The notes below the pieces were generated by a model, which made no database searches, was not told where the DNA came from, and saw only the letters and a list, made by a program, of their open reading frames with translations. The position numbers were made by a program, and so were the translations under genes. 6,571 nt of DNA from assembly GCA_009843625.1 (NCBI GenBank), contig VYDD01000133.1:1-6571 (forward strand), read 5' to 3'. Below are positions 1 through 6,571 of the stretch, piece by piece; position 1 is the first letter of the stretch; each line of letters starts with the position of its first letter. The DNA comes from Gammaproteobacteria bacterium. GTDB lineage: Bacteria; Gemmatimonadota; Gemmatimonadetes; Longimicrobiales; Gaopeijiaceae.

Positions 1-1
1 G

Positions 2-1756
<1,755 letters not shown>

Positions 1757-1770
1757 GGGCGCCCAAAGGG

Positions 1771-2226
1771 TCAGGCCAGCAACGCGTCCGTCCCCCGGAA
1801 CGGATCCCGGATCCGCAACTCCGGGAAGAGCATCAGGTCCCGGTCGCGAGACAAGAGCACTTCGACCCCGTGCGCGACGCAGATCGCGGCAACCCGCGCG
1901 TCGTGCACCACACCCCCGTGCATGCGCGGGCGCTGGATGAACCGTGCCAGCGTATGCGGAAAGTCGTCGGTCTCTCCGATCAGACGATTCGACGGCGATG
2001 CGGCCCAGGCTTCCAGCTGGTGCCACGCCTGCTCCGATGAGCTGGCCCCATCCTTCCAGATCCGGCGGTTGGTGACCACGCTCAGGAACTCGAAGCAGCA
2101 TGGCCAGGGAATGGCCCATGGGTGGCGCCCCTCCGCCAGCCTTCGCATGATCTCCCGAGCGGCCGAGTGCACCCGGGATTCGCGGCGGTGCGCGTAGACC
2201 AGCACGTTGGTGTCTACGGCGATCAA
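1771..2226 (-). CDS. vapC: VapC-family PIN-domain ribonuclease toxin (module 1)
   Basis: Toxin of a type II toxin-antitoxin pair. PIN proteins of this family are Mg2+-dependent RNases that cleave tRNA or rRNA and are held inactive by their VapB partner. The protein opens with IAVDTNVLVYAHR (catalytic Asp5), then WPCCFEFLSVVT (Glu46), VVHDARVAAIC (Asp109) and LLSRDRDLMLFPEL (Asp128 and/or Asp130), so the full PIN acidic set is present. I place the start at TTG 2226, giving 151 residues, the usual family length, with the first Asp at position 5. An ATG further upstream at 2328 is in frame, but it would add 34 residues read out of frame from the antitoxin gene. No ATG or GTG lies between them. 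The TTG begins 25 bases after the antitoxin stop and has no clear Shine-Dalgarno sequence, so translation probably depends on coupling. The gene ends 14 bases from the stop of convergent glnS. The family call is firm; the RNA target cannot be read from sequence. Confidence 0.9.
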   Translation of the reverse strand: MIAVDTNVLVYAHRRESRVHSAAREIMRRLAEGRHPWAIPWPCCFEFLSVVTNRRIWKDGASSSEQAWHQLEAWAASPSNRLIGETDDFPHTLARFIQRPRMHGGVVHDARVAAICVAHGVEVLLSRDRDLMLFPELRIRDPFRGTDALLA

Positions 2227-2251
2227 CGGTTGCGCCGGAGGTCGTCGTTCG

Positions 2252-2500
2252 TCACCGGTGCTCCCGGTCGTCGTAGATGATGTCGCGCAGGTCCTGCCAG
2301 GAGTAGTCTTCAAGCGGGTCGCGAGCACCCGCGCGGCCGACGCTCAGATCCGGAAGCTCGTAACGCGGAGGCGGTCCCGATGCGTCCAGCACCCGGCGGA
2401 GGCCTTCCTCGACCACCGCGCGCAGAGGCCGACCGATCTTGCGTGCATGGCGCTTGGCGCGCGCGAACAGTTCGTCCTGGATGTCGAGCGTGGTCTTCAT
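2252..2500 (-). CDS. vapB: VapB-family ribbon-helix-helix antitoxin (module 1)
   Basis: An 82-residue antitoxin that should neutralise the PIN toxin encoded next and, with it, repress their shared promoter. Residues 1 to about 40 (MKTTLDIQDELFARAKRHAR and the following helix ending VVEEGLRRVL) have the strand-helix-helix pattern of an RHH DNA-binding domain. The C-terminal half carries LPDLSVGRAGARDPLEDYSW and then QDLRDIIYDDR, which is the toxin-binding tail typical of this VapB subfamily, normally seen as DPL..-SW.-LRD-IY. The ATG at 2500 is the natural start because the RHH strand begins at residue 2. No strong ribosome binding site precedes it, and the likely -10 lies only 23-28 bases upstream, so the leader would be short. 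It is first in the operon, with the toxin following after 25 bases. The upstream half-site array at 2513-2542 is its likely operator. Confidence 0.9.
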   Translation of the reverse strand: MKTTLDIQDELFARAKRHARKIGRPLRAVVEEGLRRVLDASGPPPRYELPDLSVGRAGARDPLEDYSWQDLRDIIYDDREHR

Positions 2501-2512
2501 GATTACATACTA

Positions 2513-2542
2513 CCCATATGAGATGATATGGGGAACCCATAT
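2513..2542. promoter_or_regulatory. Three-half-site operator in the vapB/peptidase divergent promoter
   Basis: The half-site CCCATAT occurs at 2513-2519, its exact complement ATATGGG at 2526-2532, and CCCATAT again at 2536-2542. The first two form a perfect 7-base inverted repeat with a 6-base spacer. The second and third form another with a 3-base spacer. The array lies 13-42 bases upstream of the vapB ATG and ends 4 bases before the peptidase ribosome binding site. On the minus strand TATCAT (2528-2523) is a 5-of-6 match to a -10 box and sits between the first two half-sites, although I see no good -35. Alternating half-sites over a promoter are what RHH antitoxins typically bind, so autoregulation by VapB-VapC is the natural reading. 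The repeats are seen directly; the bound protein is inferred. Confidence 0.72.
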
Positions 2543-2546
2543 CCTC

Positions 2547-2553
2547 TGGAGGA
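2547..2553 (+). promoter_or_regulatory. Ribosome binding site of the S9 peptidase gene
   Basis: TGGAGGA ends 6 bases before the ATG at 2560. This strong match with good spacing supports that start over the later in-frame ATG at codon 37, which would remove most of the export signal. The site begins 4 bases after the last CCCATAT half-site, so a protein bound there could hinder both transcription and translation initiation. Confidence 0.75.
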
Positions 2554-2559
2554 ACCCTG

Positions 2560-4740
2560 ATGGCTGCATCTGGACATCGTGAATCCGGCGCCGGTCGGGT
2601 CCCCCGCTTCCCGATCGATCCCACGCACAGTCGACCACGGCACTGCCTGTGGAGCATTCTGCCGGCGATGCTGGCAGTTGCGTGCGGAAGTCCCTATCCC
2701 CCGCCACCGGAGACGGCGCAGGACCCCGTCGTCGACACCCTGCACGGCGTCGTCTTCAGCGATCCTTACCGCTGGCTGGAGGACCAGGACAGTCCCGAGA
2801 CGCGGACCTGGATCGCCGAGCAGAACGCGTACGCGGAGCAGATCGTGGGTGAGTCGGCGTTGCGTGCCGGGCTGGAGGCGCGGCTGCGGGAGTTGATGAA
2901 CGCTCCTGGACCGGTGTACCCGCAGCGGCGCGGTGACTTCGACTACTTCGCGTTCCGGAAGCCCGGGCGCGAGGTGGGCGCGATCTACCGGCGGCCAGCG
3001 CCCGACGAGCCCGACGACACTCCGCTGGATGTGACTGCGGACTACGAAGTGGTGATCGATCCACTCGATCTGCGAGAGGACGGCACCACCAGCGTCGGCA
3101 TCCAGGGCTTCTCACCCGATGGCAACCTGATGCTCTACTCCATCCGCGATGGCGGCCCGGACGAGATCGAAGTGCGGGTGCGCGACCTCGAGTCGGGCGA
3201 GGATCTTCCCGACCGGCTACCGACGGCGCTCTACAGTAGCGTGGCCTTTACCTCGGACGGCACCGGCTTCTACTACACTCATCGCTCCCGTCAGTCGGGC
3301 CCCCGTGTGCGTCGGCATGTCCTGGGCACCGACATGTCGGAGGACGTTGAACTGTTCGGAGCCGCGATCGGGCCGACCGCCTTCGTCAACGCCTCCGAGG
3401 TGGACGAAGGCCGCTACCTGATCTACACGGTGCAGCACGGCTGGGCCCGCACCGATGTCTACCTGCAGGATCTTAGGTCGGAGGCCGCCTCGGTACCGCT
3501 CATCGTTGGAGCACCGGCACGCTTCCGGCCCCGCTGGGTGGACGGCGAGCTCTACCTGCTCACCAACCTGGACGCGCCCCGCAACCGGGTGGTCGCGGTA
3601 CGGCCCGAGAGCCCGGATCCGAGCCAGTGGCGCGAGGTCATTCCCGAGGCCGAGGACCTGCTGACGGGCTACCAGTTCATCGGCGACGACATCTTCGCCG
3701 ACTACCTGCACAACGTGAGCAGCCGCATCGTGCGCTACGGGCCGGACGGGACGGTGAAGGGGGAAATCCCCATCCCCGAGCATCATGTGGCCACCCTGCG
3801 TGGGCACGGCGAGGGCGCTGCCCTGCTCTCGCTCACCTCCCTTCTCACGCCCCAGACCGTGCTCCAGCTCGACTTCGAGACCATGGACACCGAGGAATGG
3901 CGGCCCTCCCCCGTCCCGTTCGACGGCAGCGCCTACGAGATGAAGCAGGTGTGGTACACTTCGGCGGACGGGACGGAGGCGCCGATGTACGTAGCGCATC
4001 GCCGGGGACTCGAACTCGACGGCGCGACCCCCACCCTGTTCTACGGCTACGGCGGTTTCAACGTGAACCTGCTGCCCCGTTTCGACGCGCGCGCGGCGGT
4101 CTGGATGGGGCAGGGCGGCGTCTACGCGATCGCTACGCTGCGCGGAGGAGGCGAGTTCGGCGAGGAATGGCACCGCGATGGCATGCTAGAGAACAAGCCA
4201 AACGTCTTCGCAGATTTCATCGCGGCTGCCGAGTGGCTGGTGGACAACGGCTACACCAACCCGGACAAGCTGGCCATCCGGGGCGCAAGCAACGGCGGAC
4301 TGCTGGTCGGGAGCGCGATGACAAAACGCCCGGATCTCTTCCGCGCCGTGTTCGCCGGCCTCCCCGAACTCGACCTGGTGCGCTTCTACCAGTTCACCGA
4401 AGCCAACAACATGCCGGCGCTGCTGGCGTACGGCAATGGCGCCGTCCGCGAGGAATTCGAGGTGCTCCGGACCTTCTCGCCCTACCAGAACGTGCGTGAC
4501 GGGGTGGACTACCCTGCGGTCATGCTTACCCAGGGCGACCTGGACACGCGCGTGCCGCCGCTGCAGGCCCGCAAGACGGCGGCCCGGCTGCAGGCGGCCA
4601 CCGGCTCAGGGCTTCCGGTGATCCTCGACTACGACGAGCGCACCGGCCACGCGGGCGGGCGCACCTTCAGCCGCAACGTGCGCAACGCCGCCATGGAGCT
4701 GGCGTTTCTGCTGCAGCAGTTGGGGGCGGGGGAAGGGTAG
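2560..4740 (+). CDS. Prolyl-oligopeptidase-family (S9A) serine peptidase, probably exported
   Basis: A 726-residue serine peptidase of MEROPS family S9A, which cleaves short peptides, classically after proline. N-terminal markers DPYRWLED (68-75) and the WIAEQN helix are followed by a seven-bladed beta-propeller region, roughly 115-450, and then the alpha/beta-hydrolase domain with YGYGGFN (495-501) and LRGGGEFGEEWH (527-538). The triad is complete: Ser577 in GASNGG, Asp662 in GDLDTRV and His697 in RTGHAGG. Tyr497 (oxyanion hole) and Arg664 match porcine POP Tyr473 and Arg643. The N-terminus has a long basic stretch, a hydrophobic core and LAVAC-GS around Cys42. This looks like a lipoprotein signal with an imperfect lipobox (Ala at -3), so a periplasmic or membrane-anchored enzyme is likely. 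The segment that carries the S1-pocket Trp595 in porcine POP contains no Trp here, so strict proline specificity is uncertain. The gene stands alone: divergent from vapBC module 1 and convergent with module 2. Confidence 0.93.
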   Translation: MAASGHRESGAGRVPRFPIDPTHSRPRHCLWSILPAMLAVACGSPYPPPPETAQDPVVDTLHGVVFSDPYRWLEDQDSPETRTWIAEQNAYAEQIVGESALRAGLEARLRELMNAPGPVYPQRRGDFDYFAFRKPGREVGAIYRRPAPDEPDDTPLDVTADYEVVIDPLDLREDGTTSVGIQGFSPDGNLMLYSIRDGGPDEIEVRVRDLESGEDLPDRLPTALYSSVAFTSDGTGFYYTHRSRQSGPRVRRHVLGTDMSEDVELFGAAIGPTAFVNASEVDEGRYLIYTVQHGWARTDVYLQDLRSEAASVPLIVGAPARFRPRWVDGELYLLTNLDAPRNRVVAVRPESPDPSQWREVIPEAEDLLTGYQFIGDDIFADYLHNVSSRIVRYGPDGTVKGEIPIPEHHVATLRGHGEGAALLSLTSLLTPQTVLQLDFETMDTEEWRPSPVPFDGSAYEMKQVWYTSADGTEAPMYVAHRRGLELDGATPTLFYGYGGFNVNLLPRFDARAAVWMGQGGVYAIATLRGGGEFGEEWHRDGMLENKPNVFADFIAAAEWLVDNGYTNPDKLAIRGASNGGLLVGSAMTKRPDLFRAVFAGLPELDLVRFYQFTEANNMPALLAYGNGAVREEFEVLRTFSPYQNVRDGVDYPAVMLTQGDLDTRVPPLQARKTAARLQAATGSGLPVILDYDERTGHAGGRTFSRNVRNAAMELAFLLQQLGAGEG

Positions 4741-4797
4741 CCATCCGAGCCGCGAGTTCAGGGCTGGGCGCGCGTTTTCTACGATCATGATACCGGC

Positions 4798-4834
4798 GCT
4801 GTCGCGGGCCTGGGCCGGCCTCGCGGTCGACAGC
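4798..4834. terminator. Imperfect hairpin between convergent genes, possible bidirectional terminator
   Basis: GCTGTCG (4798-4804) pairs with CGACAGC (4828-4834). Inside it CG (4805-4806) pairs with CG (4822-4823) and GGCC (4807-4810) with GGCC (4817-4820), leaving a 6-base loop and small bulges on the right arm. It lies between the peptidase stop (4740) and the stop of the minus-strand toxin (4845), where a shared terminator is expected. There is no T-run right after either arm; the only one nearby, TTTT at 4775-4778, precedes the hairpin on the plus strand. An intrinsic terminator is therefore possible but not canonical. Confidence 0.4.
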
Positions 4835-4844
4835 CGGGGCCAAC

Positions 4845-5294
4845 TCATTCCGGCGAGCTGGCACCGGGGCGCGAGATGCCGGGGGACAGAAGCGGAATCG
4901 GCTGCCTTCGCTTCCTGCGGTAGATCTCGAAATCGCGGTCCAGGGTGAGGACCGGGCTACCGCGATGCAGTTCGGACATCCGGACCAGGCACGCATCCGC
5001 GACGGACATCGGGACGTTGCGATACTTGCTCATGAGGGCTGAAACCCTGTCGATCTCGGCCGAAAGGGAGAACGAGATGTCGAGGATGCCGCGGCGGGCC
5101 ATTTCCAGCACGTCTGCGGGATTGCCCCGTCCAGCGCGTTGGCCGAGAAAGCCGGCCTCCGACACCACCGCCTCGCATGTGAGCAGCGGGGGCGCGATGT
5201 TGCTCCATTCCCGGCGCGCCCAATCGTGATGGGAGTCACCCGAGTTCAGCAGGGCGGCCAGGGGTCCCGCATCCACGATGACCCGCCGTCTCAC
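4845..5294 (-). CDS. PIN-domain ribonuclease toxin, VapC-like (module 2)
   Basis: Second PIN-domain toxin, 149 residues, only distantly like the first. It begins RRRVIVDAGPLAALL (catalytic Asp8; the common form is VDTGPL), then LLTCEAVVSEAGFL (Glu41, with Glu46 close by), SVADACLVRMSEL (Asp100) and VLTLDRDFEIYRR (Asp119 and Asp121). The expected acidic residues of an active Mg2+-dependent RNase are all present. I chose the GTG at 5294: it overlaps the antitoxin stop by four bases (GTGA), and GGAGGG inside the antitoxin gene at 5304-5309 lies 9 bases upstream. Reading further upstream in this frame only gives shadow sequence from the antitoxin gene. The overlap implies translational coupling, which keeps toxin output tied to antitoxin output. 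The C-terminus is Arg/Pro-rich and then flexible. A housekeeping PIN nuclease is unlikely given the paired RHH gene. Confidence 0.88.
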   Translation of the reverse strand: MRRRVIVDAGPLAALLNSGDSHHDWARREWSNIAPPLLTCEAVVSEAGFLGQRAGRGNPADVLEMARRGILDISFSLSAEIDRVSALMSKYRNVPMSVADACLVRMSELHRGSPVLTLDRDFEIYRRKRRQPIPLLSPGISRPGASSPE

Positions 5295-5527
5295 TCCCCG
5301 AAACCCTCCATGTACTTCGGGTTGGTGGACAGGTCGGGCGGTCCCTCCCAAGCGCCGACAAGATCGGCGGCCAGGTCCAACGCCGACGGGACCGGCGGGG
5401 CATTGCCGATCAGGTAGCTCTCGATGGCCTCGCGAATCAGCGCCGACTTGCTCAGGCCTCTCTCGCGGGCCGCAGCCCGGACCTGAGCCGCGAGCCGGGC
5501 GGGCATCTTGAGGGATACGGGCACCAT
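5291..5527 (-). CDS. CopG-like ribbon-helix-helix antitoxin (module 2)
   Basis: A 78-residue antitoxin. Residues 1-45 (VPVSLKMPARLAAQVRAAAR, then GLSKSALIREAIESYL) show the RHH strand, the first helix, a turn at GLSKS and the second helix, as in CopG-family DNA binders. The tail carries ALDLAADLVGAWEGPPDLS followed by TNPKYMEGFGE, a C-terminal block I know from RHH antitoxins partnered with PIN toxins, which probably wraps the toxin. The ATG at 5527 is preceded by GAGAGGA (5541-5535) with a 7-base gap. The stop overlaps the toxin start. It differs in sequence and tail motif from the module 1 antitoxin, and its upstream repeats differ too, so the two pairs should be insulated from each other. 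Neutralisation and autorepression are inferred from the family. Confidence 0.88.
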   Translation of the reverse strand: MVPVSLKMPARLAAQVRAAARERGLSKSALIREAIESYLIGNAPPVPSALDLAADLVGAWEGPPDLSTNPKYMEGFGE

Positions 5528-5534
5528 CGGGGAG

Positions 5535-5541
5535 TCCTCTC
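5535..5541 (-). promoter_or_regulatory. Ribosome binding site of the module 2 antitoxin
   Basis: On the minus strand GAGAGGA ends 7 bases before the ATG at 5527. It is a good match with good spacing and fixes this start. It is much stronger than anything in front of the module 1 antitoxin. Confidence 0.7.
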
Positions 5542-5550
5542 ATCCTTGGG

Positions 5551-5588
5551 GGTGATACCAAAATCAGGCATATCAGTATTACGTCACC
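5551..5588. promoter_or_regulatory. Repeat cluster, probable operator of toxin-antitoxin module 2
   Basis: Several short repeats overlap here. TGATA (5553-5557) and TATCA (5571-5575) form an inverted repeat. ATCAG occurs twice in direct orientation at 5563-5567 and 5572-5576, one helical turn apart (9 bases). GGTGA (5551-5555) and TCACC (5584-5588) make an outer dyad. The cluster covers the -10 and the expected transcription start of the minus-strand operon, as expected for an autorepressed RHH antitoxin operon. Which repeats form the real half-sites cannot be settled by eye. They do not resemble the CCCATAT sites of module 1. Confidence 0.5.
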
Positions 5589-5604
5589 AGAGCGGAACCG
5601 TCAA
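5575..5604 (-). promoter_or_regulatory. Sigma70-like promoter of toxin-antitoxin module 2
   Basis: On the minus strand TTGACG (5604-5599, 5 of 6 to the -35 consensus) is followed after 18 bases by AATACT (5580-5575, 4 of 6 to the -10), or after 17 bases by TAATAC. Initiation would fall near 5567, giving a leader of about 40 bases before the antitoxin ATG at 5527. Position and orientation fit the antitoxin-toxin operon, and the operator-like repeats overlap it. Confidence 0.55.
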
Positions 5605-5702
5605 GCTAGGGCGTGCTCGGTTTCGACGCCGGTGCCCGCAGTCTATGCTTCTCCAGTCCCGCTCCCCGACTCCTGATTCGACTTGTCCCCCAAAGCCTCC
5701 AC

Positions 5703-6542
5703 GTGCGGTTGCCCCGAATTCTCCTCGAACTCAACGAGCTGACCCTCCGCTTCGGGGGCGTCACCGCACTCTCACGCCTCAGCATGGGCGTGCGCGAGGG
5801 AGAGTTGCTCGCCCTCATCGGGCCCAACGGCGCGGGCAAGACCAGCGTCCTTAACTGCATTTCCGGACTCTACCGCGCGCAGGAGGGGAGCATCACCCTG
5901 ACCGACGGCGACGGGGTCCGACACGCGCTGCACCGCCTCGCTCCCCACCGCATTGCCGCGCTGGGCGTGGCGCGCACGTTTCAGAACATCGAACTCTTCA
6001 AGCACATGACGGTGCTCGACAACCTCATGCTGGGGCGCCACGTGCACATGAAAGGGGGCGTCCTCAGCGGCGGGATCTACCTGGGCCGCCAGCGCCGCCG
6101 GGAGATCGAGCATCGGCGCCACGTCGAGGAGGTCATCGACTTCATGAACCTCGAGCCGCTGCGGAGCACGGTGGTGGGCAACCTCGCCTACGGCAACCAG
6201 CGGCTGGTGGAGATGGCGCGCGCGCTGGCGCTCGACCCGCACATCCTCCTCCTGGACGAGCCCACGGCCGGGATGAACGCGGAGGAGAAGGAGTCTATGG
6301 CGCGCTTCATCCTCGACGTGCACGAGGAGCGCGGCATCACCGTGGTGGTGATCGACCACGACATCGACGTGATCATGGACATCTCTGACCGGGTGGTGGT
6401 GCTGGACTTCGGGCGGCGGATCGCGCAGGGGAGCCCGGAGGAGGTCAGAAACGACCCTGCGGTGATCGACGCCTACCTGGGGCACGCGCGGGGAGAGAAC
6501 GAACCCGTGCGAGCCGGAAGACCAACGTTACGTGAGGGTTGA
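5703..6542 (+). CDS. LivG-type ABC transporter ATP-binding protein
   Basis: ATPase subunit of a branched-chain amino acid-type (HAAT) ABC importer, acting at the inner face of the membrane with LivH/LivM-like permeases that are not in the window. From GTG 5703 (279 residues) it shows LNELTLRFGGVTAL, Walker A GPNGAGKT (40-47), Q-loop ARTFQN (Gln94), ABC signature LAYGNQ (161-166, in place of LSGGQ; LivG proteins usually have a Tyr-Gly form), Walker B ILLLDE (181-186), D-loop AGMN and the switch His219 in VIDHD. The end, LDFGRRIAQGSPEEV to IDAYLG, is typical of LivG. An in-frame GTG at 5613 would add 30 residues unlike any ABC N-terminus; TTG 5709 is another option. No start has a clear ribosome binding site. 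The long segment around HVHMKGGVLSGG resembles a LivG subgroup that I recall beside AMP-dependent acyl-CoA synthetase genes, so the substrate may not be an amino acid. A further gene seems to start 2 bases downstream. Confidence 0.9.
   Translation: MRLPRILLELNELTLRFGGVTALSRLSMGVREGELLALIGPNGAGKTSVLNCISGLYRAQEGSITLTDGDGVRHALHRLAPHRIAALGVARTFQNIELFKHMTVLDNLMLGRHVHMKGGVLSGGIYLGRQRRREIEHRRHVEEVIDFMNLEPLRSTVVGNLAYGNQRLVEMARALALDPHILLLDEPTAGMNAEEKESMARFILDVHEERGITVVVIDHDIDVIMDISDRVVVLDFGRRIAQGSPEEVRNDPAVIDAYLGHARGENEPVRAGRPTLREG
6534..6538 (+). promoter_or_regulatory. Ribosome binding site for the gene starting at the right edge
   Basis: GAGGG lies within the last codons of the ABC ATPase gene and ends 6 bases before the GTG at 6545. 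It is the main evidence that a gene begins there rather than the GTG being a chance triplet. Confidence 0.45.
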
Positions 6543-6544
6543 GC

Positions 6545-6571
6545 GTGCCCCCACAACACTCTCCCGATACG
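6545..6571 (+). CDS. Probable start of the next operon gene, cut by the window edge
   Basis: A GTG two bases after the ABC ATPase stop opens a frame encoding MPPQHSPDT that runs off the window. Tight spacing and the GAGGG ribosome binding site argue for a co-transcribed gene. Nine residues cannot identify the product. From the gene orders usual for this LivG subgroup, an AMP-dependent acyl-CoA synthetase or a LivH/LivM permease would be the first things to look for. Confidence 0.45.

Noticed and set aside
1757..1764. GGGCGCCC palindrome right after the glnS stop as a terminator
   Set aside because: Eight bases with no room for a loop and no T-tract. Such palindromes are common by chance at this GC content.
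3217..4173. Minus-strand open frame of 318 codons across the peptidase gene
   Set aside because: Antisense to a well-supported S9A domain, rich in Val/His/Arg/Glu, with no recognisable motif. It is a shadow of biased third positions.
2560..4740. Peptidase as a nutrient-recycling or defence component working with the toxin-antitoxin pairs
   Set aside because: No shared operon and no known pairing of S9A peptidases with VapBC. Only the operator position hints at a regulatory link, so I report that alone.
4845..5561. Single 238-residue minus-strand protein starting at 5561
   Set aside because: Its first ~90 residues are upstream sequence and the antitoxin gene read out of frame. The PIN domain begins only at the GTG at 5294, which overlaps the antitoxin stop.
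5772..6485. Minus-strand open frame of 237 codons with a His/Asp/Val-rich product, antisense to the ABC ATPase
   Set aside because: The His- and Asp-rich runs are reverse complements of common GTG/ATC/GAC codons in the ATPase gene. No family resemblance, and the plus-strand protein is certain.

Overview
The window is a GC-rich stretch (well above 60% GC by eye) of bacterial chromosome with five complete protein genes on the two strands, one gene missing its 5' end, and the first nine codons of a probable seventh. A glutaminyl-tRNA synthetase, a secreted S9A peptidase with a lipoprotein-like N-terminus, and two RHH/PIN modules fit an environmental, GC-rich Gram-negative lineage. Gemmatimonadota is my best guess, from family resemblance only. 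No marker gene settles it.

Layout. (1) Positions 2-1756, plus strand: glutaminyl-tRNA synthetase (glnS), still open at the left edge, with a Lys/Arg-rich C-terminal tail. (2) Positions 1771-2500, minus strand: a VapBC toxin-antitoxin operon, VapB-like antitoxin first, then a PIN-domain RNase toxin. (3) Positions 2501-2559: an AT-rich divergent promoter region with three alternating CCCATAT/ATATGGG half-sites. (4) Positions 2560-4740, plus strand: an S9A prolyl-oligopeptidase-like serine peptidase with an intact catalytic triad and an N-terminal export signal. (5) Positions 4741-4844: a convergent gap with a long imperfect hairpin. (6) Positions 4845-5527, minus strand: a second, unrelated RHH antitoxin/PIN toxin operon with a 4-base GTGA gene overlap, a recognisable promoter and a probable operator. 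(7) Positions 5703-6542, plus strand: a LivG-type ABC ATPase, followed after 2 bases by a GTG start with a good ribosome binding site, so it is probably the first gene of an operon that continues past the right edge.

The plus-strand genes are metabolic or housekeeping functions. The two minus-strand modules sit between them like inserted cargo: each toxin gene runs tail to tail into the 3' end of a plus-strand gene, and each antitoxin promoter fires away from the next plus-strand gene. Both modules belong to known type II families. I see no convincing new biological system. The most distinctive points are the operator array shared by vapB and the peptidase, the missing S1-pocket tryptophan in the peptidase, the basic tail on GlnRS, and the start-site corrections for GlnRS, VapC and the ABC ATPase.
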